From the NCBI GenBank assembly GCA_003223115.1, contig QHXW01000089.1, forward strand, positions 1 through 64,000: a DNA stretch of 64,000 bases. Direction: 5' to 3'. Every line of letters begins with the position of its first letter. Within the stretch, counting starts at the first letter, position 1. This DNA is from Acidobacteriota bacterium (lineage in GTDB: Bacteria > Acidobacteriota > Terriglobia > Bryobacterales > Bryobacteraceae). This document shows positions 53,056 through 61,434 of the stretch, piece after piece. The notes beneath the pieces were generated by a model that was given only the letters and a program-made list of their open reading frames with translations, made no database searches and was not told where the DNA came from. The position numbers and the translations under genes are program-made.

Positions 53056-54789
53056 ATGTCAACCACGACCCCCGCTTCCACGCAGATGCCCGATTGGGCC
53101 CAATCGCTTTCCGAAAAGTACTACTCGCGCACGCTTTCCGTATTTGTTCTTTATGGCAGCGTAAAGGATTTAGTGCCGCTCGAGCGCGGCGGCTCGACCG
53201 ACTACGTGCCGCTTCTTGCGTTCCTACAGCAAGGCCTGTTCGGCCGGCGCGACCTGGTGTTGACTTACGACCGCGGCGGCGGCTTGAGCTTCGCCCGTCC
53301 CGACATGCAAGCGGATTTTCGCAATGCGCTTTCCGGGTACGACAGCTTTCATCAAACCAACTATTCGCAATGCCTGCCGCGTAATCCCGACGGCGTTCTG
53401 AACATCCTGGATAACTACCTCCGGCTCCGCATCGCGGATGGCAAAAAGATCGCCCTGATCATCGACTTTGCCGAGACCATTGCACCCGCCGGCGATGTTT
53501 CCGGCATGTCCGCCGAGGACCGGAACGCGCTGGTCATTCTGAAACGCTGGGCGCAGAATCCGGAATTCTTGCGAGCGGATATCACCATCTGTCTGATCGC
53601 GGAAAACCAGATCGAATTGAATCAGGGCATCGTGCAGAGTCCGGGGGTGGCTTCGGTTCAGATTCCTTTGCCAGATGAAGGCGAGCGGCTGCAGTTCATT
53701 CGCGCGCAACTAGCTGCCGCGCCTCTGCCACCGGGTTCCGACGTAACCGACACCGCGCTGGCCAACCTCGGCGCAGGCCTCAAGCGCCTCCAACTGCAGA
53801 GCCTCACTTCACACGCCGTCCAGAACCAGCGGCCGCTCACCACGAAATTTCTCACGCAACGCAAAAAGGAGCTGATCGAAGCCGAATCGGGCGGGCTTCT
53901 CGAGTTCGTCCAAAGCCGGTTCGATCTCTCGATGGTGGCCGGGCAGGAACAGGCCAAAAAGAAGCTGCAGAATGCCGCCGCGGCCATTCGCTCGGGTCAC
54001 ACCGACGTGCTGCCCATGGGCTACGTGATCTGCGGCCCGGTGGGCACCGGCAAAACATTTCTCACCACGTGCTTCGCCGGCGAGATCGGCGTCCCCGTGG
54101 TCATGCTCAAGAATTTTCGCAGCATGTGGCAGGGCGTGACCGAGGGCAACCTCGAACGGGTACTGAACCTTTTGCGCGCCATGTGCCCGATTGCGGTGAT
54201 GGTGGACGAGGCCGATGCGCAGTTGGGCAACCGTTCCATGTCCGGCGACAGCGGCGTCAGTAATCGCGTGTTTGCGCAGATCGCGCAATTCATGGGAAAC
54301 ACCGAACTGCGCGGCAAAGTGATCTGGTTCCTGCTGACTAGCCGCCCGGACCTGCTGCCGGTGGATTTGAAACGGCAGGGGCGCGCCGAGGAGCACATTG
54401 CGTTGTTCTATCCCGAAACGACCGAAGAGAGGCTGGCGATGCTGCGGGCCATGTTGAAGAAGACATGTATCAATCTGCCGTCGCCCGATGCCGAGAAGTT
54501 TTTCCTGGAGCACTCGGGTGATCTCTCAGGCGCTGATATTGAAGCCGTGCTCATCCGCGCGCGCATGAAGTCGGTGCTGGAGAATGATGCGGTCATGGAT
54601 GTTGACGATCTGAAATCGGCGCTCGATGATTTCATCCCACCGTCTTATCCCACCGAGATCGAGATGCAGAGCTTGGTCGCCGTTTTGGAATGCACCAGCC
54701 GGAGTTTGTTGCCAGCCAAATACAGGGAAATGGACCGGGCCGAGGTCGCCCGACGCGCTAAGGAGTTGGCCTTATTGAGCCGGGAGTAA
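53056..54789 (+). CDS. AAA+ ATPase with a degenerate N-terminal AAA-like domain
   Basis: A 577-residue protein. The C-terminal half is a classical AAA domain: Walker A ICGPVGTGKTFLT near residue 327, pore-loop-like FRSMWQGVTE, Walker B IAVMVDEADAQLG near 381, sensor region FLLTSRPDLLP, and arginine fingers in LKRQGRAEEHI near 440, followed by the helical lid. This is close to the FtsH/Vps4/Cdc48 class. The N-terminal ~290 residues look like a second, inactive AAA module: KKIALIIDFAETIAP resembles Walker B, but there is no Walker A. It is the last gene of the cluster. In combination with PspA it recalls the Vps4-ESCRT-III pair. Confidence 0.85.
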   Translation: MSTTTPASTQMPDWAQSLSEKYYSRTLSVFVLYGSVKDLVPLERGGSTDYVPLLAFLQQGLFGRRDLVLTYDRGGGLSFARPDMQADFRNALSGYDSFHQTNYSQCLPRNPDGVLNILDNYLRLRIADGKKIALIIDFAETIAPAGDVSGMSAEDRNALVILKRWAQNPEFLRADITICLIAENQIELNQGIVQSPGVASVQIPLPDEGERLQFIRAQLAAAPLPPGSDVTDTALANLGAGLKRLQLQSLTSHAVQNQRPLTTKFLTQRKKELIEAESGGLLEFVQSRFDLSMVAGQEQAKKKLQNAAAAIRSGHTDVLPMGYVICGPVGTGKTFLTTCFAGEIGVPVVMLKNFRSMWQGVTEGNLERVLNLLRAMCPIAVMVDEADAQLGNRSMSGDSGVSNRVFAQIAQFMGNTELRGKVIWFLLTSRPDLLPVDLKRQGRAEEHIALFYPETTEERLAMLRAMLKKTCINLPSPDAEKFFLEHSGDLSGADIEAVLIRARMKSVLENDAVMDVDDLKSALDDFIPPSYPTEIEMQSLVAVLECTSRSLLPAKYREMDRAEVARRAKELALLSRE

Positions 54790-54798
54790 GCACGGCTG

Positions 54799-54894
54799 CA
54801 GCGTTGTCTAAGCTGGGTGTCAAAAACGTTGAAGTTTCGTCATAATTGCCGAAAGACGGGATGACCGATCTGTGCCGTGGTGATACCGCGAAAC
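54799..54894 (+). repeat. Direct repeat copy 2
   Basis: Starts 10 bases after the AAA+ stop (cagcgttgtctaagctgggt..., ending ...gataccgcgaaac). It matches copy 1 (44098-44146 joined to 46606-46672) in the same orientation. The two copies bracket the Psp-ABC-AAA cluster. The second copy also marks where the neighbouring DUF1080 gene stops matching its family. Confidence 0.75.
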
Positions 54895-54922
54895 AGGACG
54901 CCCGCCATCGCGGATTCAGGGG

Positions 54923-55428
54923 TCAGCGGTCCGCGTGCTTTGAGTCTTTCCAGGGCCCTTTGCCGAAACGGTCGAAGCGACCTTTGTCCTTGGTCTCACC
55001 CTTCACGGTCAACTTGGTTTCGCCCACCAGGATGATATCGCCAGTACCACCTTCGATCATCTGGAATTCAATCGACTGCGGCCCTACGTTGTCCGGACCG
55101 TTGACGTGGTAGAGAACACCGCTATCTCGCGCTTTGCCGTCGCGAGGCGCGTGCGTTTGTTCGCCCCACTTGAAAACCACGTGCAGATCATAGTTCTCGT
55201 ATTCCTTGTCGGTGCAAAAATAATCGAACTCTACGCCCAATACGTGCACCGCACCGTGCTTCCACCCGGAAAACATGGCGGGGGTCGTTGTTTTTTTCAT
55301 CTTTTTCGAGATAGGTGTAAAAGCCGTCCAGGATTTTACCCTTTGAACAGCTTTACTTTTGGTCCGAGTTGAGAATCTCGAGCCGGTGCTGACGGAACAA
55401 ATAACAGACAAACGATAAGCAGCATCAT
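54923..55428 (-). pseudogene. Exported DUF1080 protein, two frameshifts and truncated C-terminus
   Basis: From ATG 55428, inside the stop of the amidohydrolase gene (ATGA): MMLLIVCLLFVPSAPARDSQ is a signal peptide. The frame shifts once at LFKG|KILDGFYTYLEKDEKNNDPRHVF (near 55340) and again at RVE|HGAVHVLGVEF (near 55256). Each looks like one extra G. Then it reads DYFCTDKEYENYDLHVVFKW and ARDSGVLYHVNGPDNVGP, the DUF1080 (3-keto-glycoside hydrolase/LamG-like) core. It stops after GPWKDSKHADR, about 80 residues short of the usual family end, close to direct repeat 2. DUF1080 proteins act on glycosides; this one is unlikely to be active. Confidence 0.7.
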
Positions 55429-56750
55429 GGTTGTAAACCGTAAAGTTTGATTGCGTTGTCGCGCAACAGCATGCGGGCCAATTGCACAGCGCGTTCCCGG
55501 GTGATTTCGTGGTCGCGCATCATTCCCGTGAGTGCCAGTGCCAGGGCCTCTCGCGCCGTAGTGGAGGCCAGCCATCCGGACTCTTCCCAATTCACGCCAT
55601 TCGCTTCGGGTCCGCCGAAGGCATCGGTGCCAAACAGGACTTTCTCCGGATACCATTCCAGCCAATCGCGCAGAACCTCCGCAAGCGCCCGTGGATACAG
55701 AGTCTGCGTGATGAATGAGAAATCAGTGTAGACGTTCGGTTTGCCGAGCAGAGCCGCCACCGATTTGGTATACGGCCATCCGCCGTGTACGATCACGAAG
55801 TTGGTTTTGCGCAATGAAGGATCGTTGAAAACATCCTCGAGCAGCGATGGATTCGCTCCGCGAATGTTGAAGTAATCGCCGCACCCGGGAGCCGAGTGTA
55901 TGTGAATCGCCAGGCCCAGTCTGCCGGCCTCCTGCGCGATGGAGTGGAACAGAAAATCCTGCAGCTTGCGGTAATCGCCCGCCGGCGGCTCGCCGCCACC
56001 AACGTAGCGCGCGTACACAGGTTCCGCCTCACTTTGCGGCACATTGGAAAAATTCAACGGCCGGAGGTAGGCCGCTTCAAATTTCAGAGCCACCGCACCC
56101 GCGCGCTTCTGCCGCTCGAGGGTGGCGGTCACAACCTGTGAAACATAGTCGCCGAGCGTGGCGGGCGATTTACTCAGCCCCAGGTCCCAGAGGTAACGCT
56201 TCAACAAGTGCGCTTCAGCTCCATAAAACGGGCGGGAATCCGGATTGAGGCGCTCCATTTCCCCACCGTTCAGCGGAAGCATGAGCGCGTCCACGAACGG
56301 AACCCAGCGGAAACGCGGCGGAGCGAAATCATTCCCCAGGGCCACCCGATTGGCGAACATGGTCTCGATGCCCATTTTGTCCAGCACCCAGGCGGCATAG
56401 GATGCCCCGTGCCCTCGAAGCGCGCTCTGCTTGGCTATAACGAGCGTTTTGGCATGATCGGCGGACGCATCGCCGAAGCTGTAGCCGTAGAGCGCCCGCC
56501 ATGCGCCGATCCACTCTGGATTATCGGGGCGTCCGCGGACCATCGGTGGCGCGGATTCGAGCGCATCACAGGGCAGCGCGTCATACTCATCGTCAGGCTT
56601 GCTGCCTTCGACGGCGTAACGCACCGGGTGCGCATGGTTATCGATGGCTTTAATTTTCGCGATGGCCTCGACCAGAGCCGGATCGGCAGCCGGCTGCGCC
56701 AAAGCCGCTCCAGTTGCACCCAGGAGCACCAGCGCGAGCAGTTTCGTCAT
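55425..56750 (-). CDS. Exported amidohydrolase-family protein
   Basis: A 441-residue protein with a Sec signal peptide (MTKLLALVLLGATGAALAQ). IKAIDNHAHPVRY is the metal-binding HxH near the N-terminus. AIHIHSAPG carries the third and fourth histidine ligands, FVIVHGGWPY the next, and KVLFGTDAFGG the catalytic Asp. The fold is the amidohydrolase (ACMSD-like) TIM barrel. The substrate is unknown. Its stop overlaps the start of the DUF1080 remnant and its start overlaps the acyl-CoA ligase stop by four bases. Confidence 0.8.
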   Translation of the reverse strand: MTKLLALVLLGATGAALAQPAADPALVEAIAKIKAIDNHAHPVRYAVEGSKPDDEYDALPCDALESAPPMVRGRPDNPEWIGAWRALYGYSFGDASADHAKTLVIAKQSALRGHGASYAAWVLDKMGIETMFANRVALGNDFAPPRFRWVPFVDALMLPLNGGEMERLNPDSRPFYGAEAHLLKRYLWDLGLSKSPATLGDYVSQVVTATLERQKRAGAVALKFEAAYLRPLNFSNVPQSEAEPVYARYVGGGEPPAGDYRKLQDFLFHSIAQEAGRLGLAIHIHSAPGCGDYFNIRGANPSLLEDVFNDPSLRKTNFVIVHGGWPYTKSVAALLGKPNVYTDFSFITQTLYPRALAEVLRDWLEWYPEKVLFGTDAFGGPEANGVNWEESGWLASTTAREALALALTGMMRDHEITRERAVQLARMLLRDNAIKLYGLQP

Positions 56751-58336
56751 CCCTGAACGCGCCTCTCCTTCCCCGCCCAGAATTTCTCGCGCAGTTCACG
56801 CTTCATGATTTTTCCAGTCCCCGTTTTTGGCAACTGGCCCTCGAGGAACTCAATGTGGCGCGGCATCTTATATTTGGCGATACGCTGCTGCAGAAACGCG
56901 AGCAGCTCTTCCTGAGTCAGTTTTTGGCCGGGCTTCAACACCACAAACGCCACCGGGATCTCTCCCCACTTAGGATCGGGCGCCGACACCACGGCACATT
57001 CGAATACGGCCGGATGCGCGAAGATGGCTTTCTCAACTTCGATGGACGAAATATTTTCGCCGCCGCTGATGATGATGTCCTTCTTGCGATCCACGATGTG
57101 GATGTAATTTTCCTCGTCCCACACACCCATGTCGCCCGTGTGCAGCCATGCGCCCGTCATAGCCGCGGCCGTGCCTTGGGGATCCTTGTAATAGCCATCC
57201 ATCACGTTGTCCCCGCGGATTACCACCTCACCGATGCTCTGCATGTCGCGGGGAACATCGTGCATTTCCGCGTCCACCACGCGGATCTCGCAGCCCGGCA
57301 GCGGCCAGCCGGCCATAGAGCGGTGATGGATTCGGTCGATGTCGTCGTTGTACTGCGCAGTTGATTTGTCTCGCGCCGAAGTGGCTACCGGAGACGTTTC
57401 GGTCAATCCGTACCCGCCCATCACCGCGCAATGAAACGCGCGCTCCATGCGATCGACCAGTTCGGGCGAGGCTGCGGCGCCGCCGATATGAATCTGTTTC
57501 AGGCTCGAAAAATCGTACTGCCCGAGATCGGGCGCATTCAAGAGCGCATTGGCCATGGTGGGCACCAGCGACATGGCGGTGGCTTTTTCTTCCTGGATCA
57601 GGCGGAAAACCGTTGTGGGCTCAAAGCGCCGCACCATCACCTGTTTAACGCCCATCATCGGCGCGGTCTGAGGCCGTCCCCAGCCGTTGGCATGAAACAG
57701 CGGAATGGTGTGCAGTTCGACCGCATCGTCGTCTCGATTGAACGTGGCGGCCACGTAGAGCCCGTGCAGGTAAAGCGTGCGGTGAGAGAGCATCACGCCC
57801 TTCGGTGTTCCCGTGCTGCCGCTGGTGTAGAACAGTTCGGCGATGGAGTTTTCGTCAATTGAGAGATAATCGACGCGCTCAGGCTTGCCTTCGGCGAGCA
57901 ACTGCTCATAGGTGAAGTCCGCCTGCGGAATTTTGTCATCGGTGGTGATGTACCGTTCTATACTGGGGCAGGCTTTCCGCAGGTGATCCACCAGCGGAGC
58001 GAAATCATTCTCGAACACCAGCGTGCGCGCCTCGGCGTGGTTCAGAATGGTAATCAGCTCGGGCGGCGTGAGCCGCACGTTCAGCGGCATCACCACGGCT
58101 TTGGCCATGACCACGCCGTAATAACCTTCCAGAAGCTGGTGCGTGTTGAAGCTCAAATAGGCTACACGATCACCGGGCCGGATGCCGTGCGCATGAAGCG
58201 CCGCAGCCAGGTGCTCGCAGCGTTCACCGAATTGGGCATAGGTGAAACGTTTTGCGCCGGACACAATCCCCACCTTCTTCCCGAACAGATCGACGCCACG
58301 GTAGAGAAAGCGAACCGGCGTGAGGGGAACGATCAT
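56747..58336 (-). CDS. Acyl-CoA synthetase (AMP-binding, fatty acid-CoA ligase)
   Basis: A 529-residue adenylate-forming enzyme. The P-loop YTSGSTGTPKGVMLSHR, GGYGLTETSPV, WLHTGDMGVWDEE and the C-terminal hinge/lysine region YKMPRHIEFLEGQLPKTGTGKIMKRELR are present, so it should activate a carboxylic acid with ATP and attach it to CoA. It resembles medium/long-chain FadD- and AlkK-type ligases. The length is normal. It stands at the head of a minus-strand pair with the amidohydrolase. Confidence 0.9.
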   Translation of the reverse strand: MIVPLTPVRFLYRGVDLFGKKVGIVSGAKRFTYAQFGERCEHLAAALHAHGIRPGDRVAYLSFNTHQLLEGYYGVVMAKAVVMPLNVRLTPPELITILNHAEARTLVFENDFAPLVDHLRKACPSIERYITTDDKIPQADFTYEQLLAEGKPERVDYLSIDENSIAELFYTSGSTGTPKGVMLSHRTLYLHGLYVAATFNRDDDAVELHTIPLFHANGWGRPQTAPMMGVKQVMVRRFEPTTVFRLIQEEKATAMSLVPTMANALLNAPDLGQYDFSSLKQIHIGGAAASPELVDRMERAFHCAVMGGYGLTETSPVATSARDKSTAQYNDDIDRIHHRSMAGWPLPGCEIRVVDAEMHDVPRDMQSIGEVVIRGDNVMDGYYKDPQGTAAAMTGAWLHTGDMGVWDEENYIHIVDRKKDIIISGGENISSIEVEKAIFAHPAVFECAVVSAPDPKWGEIPVAFVVLKPGQKLTQEELLAFLQQRIAKYKMPRHIEFLEGQLPKTGTGKIMKRELREKFWAGKERRVQG

Positions 58337-58546
58337 GGGACTGCCTCCATGGAATTCTGGATTGTACGACGGAATGGGCAGGCGCGGTACGCTCGCAGAG
58401 CGGTCCTCACACCGAATCTACTGGGAACGAGCCGAATGCGGTGCGCCTGGACGTCAAGAAGATCATATTCCGACGGCAATGATGCCGACATCTCTCCGCC
58501 TTACAACAGCCGGGTGGGCGACCGCCTGCGCGCAGTGTCGACAGGC

Positions 58547-59146
58547 TCATTGTTCCAAACCGCGGATGACACCGCGCGTCCTCCAAACAATTCGGGAACC
58601 GCTGAGCACGGTAAAGGTCGTCCCGCGGACAAAGAATGAAGCGACGCCCGGCAACTCAGGCAGAGTAATCTTATCAGTTCTCGTAATGAGCCTGGACGCA
58701 CCAATAGGTGAAGGGGGTACGAGAACCACCTCGGAAACAGTCTGCCGGATCATCGACCTACGATCCGTACTGGGGATGTTCAGGAGGTCGGCGTAAAAAC
58801 ACAGTGATCGGCCGTCCACCTCTACCTCCGTAAACTCCAGTCCCAGGATGAAATGTCCACCCCCCTGGTATTGCTCAAGCCGCCGAATTCGCCCTCGGAC
58901 CACCGAGGCATTCGGAATGATGATCTTCCCTTTGCGGCGCACGTCACCGCTGACTCTGCCCTCAATCAGGGTCCCAACGGCATCCTTCTCTGTAATGGGT
59001 GTTGTGAGCTGCACAGTAATTCGCAATAGGGCAGGAAGGGATTCGTCGGCGTTGGGCTGGTCAGCAAGGACTCTAGGTCCACCCGGCGCCAACGAGTTGA
59101 TAGGATCATCCTGGAGTTCTGGCTCGAAGCGGATGGCGTTTTGCAC
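58547..59146 (-). CDS. Unknown protein, start uncertain
   Basis: A ~199-residue beta-rich protein from GTG 59146. The middle (AVGTLIEGRVSGDVRRKGKI, NASVVRGRIRRLEQYQGGGH, FILGLEFTEVEVDGRSLCFY) resembles the strand-rich domains common in secreted Acidobacterial proteins that contain 'GxxVxGRI' turns. The frame stays open 27 codons upstream (AGLEPGWCLDVQNAIRFEP) without an ATG, GTG or TTG, and the translation still looks coding, so the true start may be lost. I do not recognise a function. Confidence 0.5.
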   Translation of the reverse strand: MQNAIRFEPELQDDPINSLAPGGPRVLADQPNADESLPALLRITVQLTTPITEKDAVGTLIEGRVSGDVRRKGKIIIPNASVVRGRIRRLEQYQGGGHFILGLEFTEVEVDGRSLCFYADLLNIPSTDRRSMIRQTVSEVVLVPPSPIGASRLITRTDKITLPELPGVASFFVRGTTFTVLSGSRIVWRTRGVIRGLEQ

Positions 59147-59777
59147 ATCAAGGCACCAACCAGGCTCCAGCCCCGCCGTGAAAGGAAATGAAAGGTGTTT
59201 CGAAGAAAAATAAGACTGCAGATTTCAGGCTAATTGACTGAGGTGAAGGGAGTTGTTCGCCGGAGGGCTGCCCGAATCGGGCGAGGGCATTTCATCTGGC
59301 GATTGCGTCAGGTCCTGGCAGCAATTCTGGAATACCATCGCGATGTTGTTCTGTTAAGTTAAGGGGTTCCCTGATCAATCAAGCCGGCGCTCACCGGCAA
59401 GGATCGTTTCATTGTCCCACGGTAGGCATAGGCCGAGTGCAAAAGCATGTTCAACAGAGCGTTTTGAGGTGTCGATCACGTGACGTTTAAAGATTTTAAA
59501 CTTGGAGTATCAGCCTTTCGGCTGGCAAATGTCGAGCGCCGTCACCCGTCGATCGGCGAGCGCGCGGGTCGACTCATATACGTCATCGAGCGACGACGTT
59601 CGGGAACTCGCACTCGGTTTTCAGCCATTACCGGCGTGCTTGTCTGGGGCAGCCTCCCGCACCGTCACTTTGATCGTCGTCACTCTTAACAGCACGTCTA
59701 CCTGTTACGCTGATCCGGGATCCTCCACACACCGCTTTGCGCATCGACTCTCGCTCCCCAGGGCCGTACGGAGTCAG
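59147..59777. other. Intergenic region, nothing recognised
   Basis: About 630 bases between an unknown gene and the YXWGXW protein gene. The only long frames are antisense or Arg/Ser-rich and have no recognisable motif. No RNA gene, repeat or terminator is seen. It may hold decayed sequence of the upstream unknown gene. Confidence 0.4.
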
Positions 59778-60176
59778 TTATCGGTACCAGCGGCCGTCAC
59801 GATCGCGATCCCGGTACCGTCCGTGGTGTTCCCATCGTTCGTCATCATCGCGGTCCCGATGCCGCTTACGGTGTCCCCAGTACCCGGGATAATACCGGTG
59901 TTCGTAGTAGCGAGGCGCCACCCAATAGCCGCCGGCATACGGCGGCAGTGCCCAGTAACCGGCGTGCCAGGAGTAGCGCGAGCCGCCCGGGTACCAGTAG
60001 CCCGTAATCCACGTATATCCTGGGCCGGGGCAAGGTGGCGCGTAAGCGACCACCGGCGGAGGGGGCGCGGCGTAGTAGTAGCCCGGCGTACCGATGCCGA
60101 CGCCAATCGAAATATGGGTCTCGGCGAAAAGAGAACCTCCGGCGAGCATCACCATCACGAACAATTTCGTTTTCAT
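59778..60176 (-). CDS. Exported YXWGXW-repeat protein
   Basis: A 132-residue protein. AAGGAGGAAGAT immediately before the ATG at 60176 fixes the start. The signal peptide is MKTKLFVMVMLAGGSLFAET. The mature part is Tyr/Pro/Gly-rich (GTPGYYYAAPPPPVV, YTWITGYWYPGGSRYSWHAGYW, YYPGYWGHRKRHRDRDDDERW), with the W-x-x-G-Y-W spacing of YXWGXW repeat proteins and a charged C-terminal tail of RD repeats. These are small cell-envelope proteins of unknown role. Confidence 0.75.
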   Translation of the reverse strand: MKTKLFVMVMLAGGSLFAETHISIGVGIGTPGYYYAAPPPPVVAYAPPCPGPGYTWITGYWYPGGSRYSWHAGYWALPPYAGGYWVAPRYYEHRYYPGYWGHRKRHRDRDDDERWEHHGRYRDRDRDGRWYR

Positions 60177-60424
60177 ATCTTCCTCCTTCGACGGCCTCCC
60201 TAGTTGCACGAGGGCTGCCACACTCCATGTAATTGAAAGATCTGGATGCAGCGGAGGTTTGCGCTGGCTCTGGTCCGCCGCTGGTGGTGTATTTCGGCCA
60301 CCGCCTCGAACGGTCCCTTCCGGGCTACTTTCTTTCGTTAACTCATGGCCGCGCGTCTGACTTCCTCGCCAGCCGAAATCCTTCGTCTTATCTTCTCTCA
60401 GGATCTGACGTCCGAGCGGCGTGG

Positions 60425-60970
60425 TCACGTTTGAAACAAACGCTCCGTTCCGGGATACGTGACTCGTTTACCTTCAATTTTCGCGAAGGAGGTGAGCGTA
60501 TGCGGCTGGCGGCGCGTAGTGCTCATGATATGCTCGACATGAATGCCGCGCGCGGAAAGCGAATCGGCGACGAGCGATCGATGGCAACGCCACGGCACGG
60601 CCTCGGCGCACATGATGGCGGTCTGCTGTTTTCGCGCGGTCTCCATAAGCTCCTCGACAGCCTCACTAAACTCCGGCGTCTGCATGTAATCGGCGTAGCC
60701 GCGAAAGCTTGTGTTGCGCCAGCCGGTATTCAGCGAGTCCGGTCTTGCATGGCGCAAGCCACCGAGGGCTCCCAGATGCGAGTAGTCGATGCCGACGGGC
60801 TTCAGAGATTCTGGCAGCATGTCGCGATTGAACTGCGGGTTAGTTCGGGAGCGTGGAACCGTGCGGATGTCGACCAGCCGCTCGACGCCGTGCGCTTTGA
60901 GCAGCGCGATGAAATCTTCAATGGGCCTGGTGGAGTGACCGATGGTGAGGATGAGCGGAACTTTGAGCAT
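60425..60970 (-). CDS. DUF488 family protein
   Basis: A 181-residue protein. LILTIGHSTRPIEDFIALLKAHGVERLVDIRTVPRS at the N-terminus, LGALGGLR, FRGYADYMQTPEF and IMCAEAVPWRCHRSLVADSL are the DUF488 signature, with the conserved Cys in AVPWRCHR. The family is of unknown function; an enzymatic role with a nucleotide or sugar has been proposed. The length is normal. Confidence 0.85.
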   Translation of the reverse strand: MLKVPLILTIGHSTRPIEDFIALLKAHGVERLVDIRTVPRSRTNPQFNRDMLPESLKPVGIDYSHLGALGGLRHARPDSLNTGWRNTSFRGYADYMQTPEFSEAVEELMETARKQQTAIMCAEAVPWRCHRSLVADSLSARGIHVEHIMSTTRRQPHTLTSFAKIEGKRVTYPGTERLFQT

Positions 60971-61005
60971 TTCGAGACAGACACAAAGCGCTGGTCACAC
61001 CCAAT

Positions 61006-61383
61006 CTAGTGCGATCGGGCCGAATGGAGAGCTTCCTCGAATTGGGCGTCATACCTGGCCAGGTCCTCCGGCGACACCGTCACCAGGTCTTTTTCGAGGT
61101 CCTCAGCCGTTTCGATCAGGTGTTTCAGATGCGAGGCTGCCAACCGTGAGCACCAGGCGTCTGTCAGAGGCCGGCCGGCTTTGCGGCTCAACTCGAGCAG
61201 GTCAACATGCGGCATGGCGATGGTTTTCTCCATCCGCGTGCCGTCATCGCGCAACTCGAATTTTACGTCGACGGTATCGCTATGCCGCAGCGAGATGGCA
61301 GTCTGGAGCCACTTGAAATAAACCTTCCATGTCCGACCAAACGGATCAGGACCGGCCTCGAACTGGCGAAAATTCTCCATCAC
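61006..61383 (-). CDS. Unknown conserved-looking 125-residue protein
   Basis: A mixed alpha/beta protein: an aromatic N-terminal strand region (GRTWKVYFKWLQTAISLRHSDTVDVKFEL), a strand-loop (MEKTIAMPHVDLLELSRKAG), and two charged helices (LAASHLKHLIETAEDLEKDLV). No signal peptide or membrane segment. I cannot place it in a family. Its start is 52 bases from the divergent phosphatase gene. Confidence 0.55.
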   Translation of the reverse strand: MMENFRQFEAGPDPFGRTWKVYFKWLQTAISLRHSDTVDVKFELRDDGTRMEKTIAMPHVDLLELSRKAGRPLTDAWCSRLAASHLKHLIETAEDLEKDLVTVSPEDLARYDAQFEEALHSARSH

Positions 61384-61434
61384 ATGTATGGTAACTCGTA
61401 AGAACAGGGATTTGAGAACTCAAGGAGAATCGCT

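Noticed and set aside
59502-60203. A 233-codon + strand frame rich in Val, Pro and Arg
   Set aside because: It is antisense to the YXWGXW protein, whose signal peptide, ribosome-binding site and repeats are convincing.
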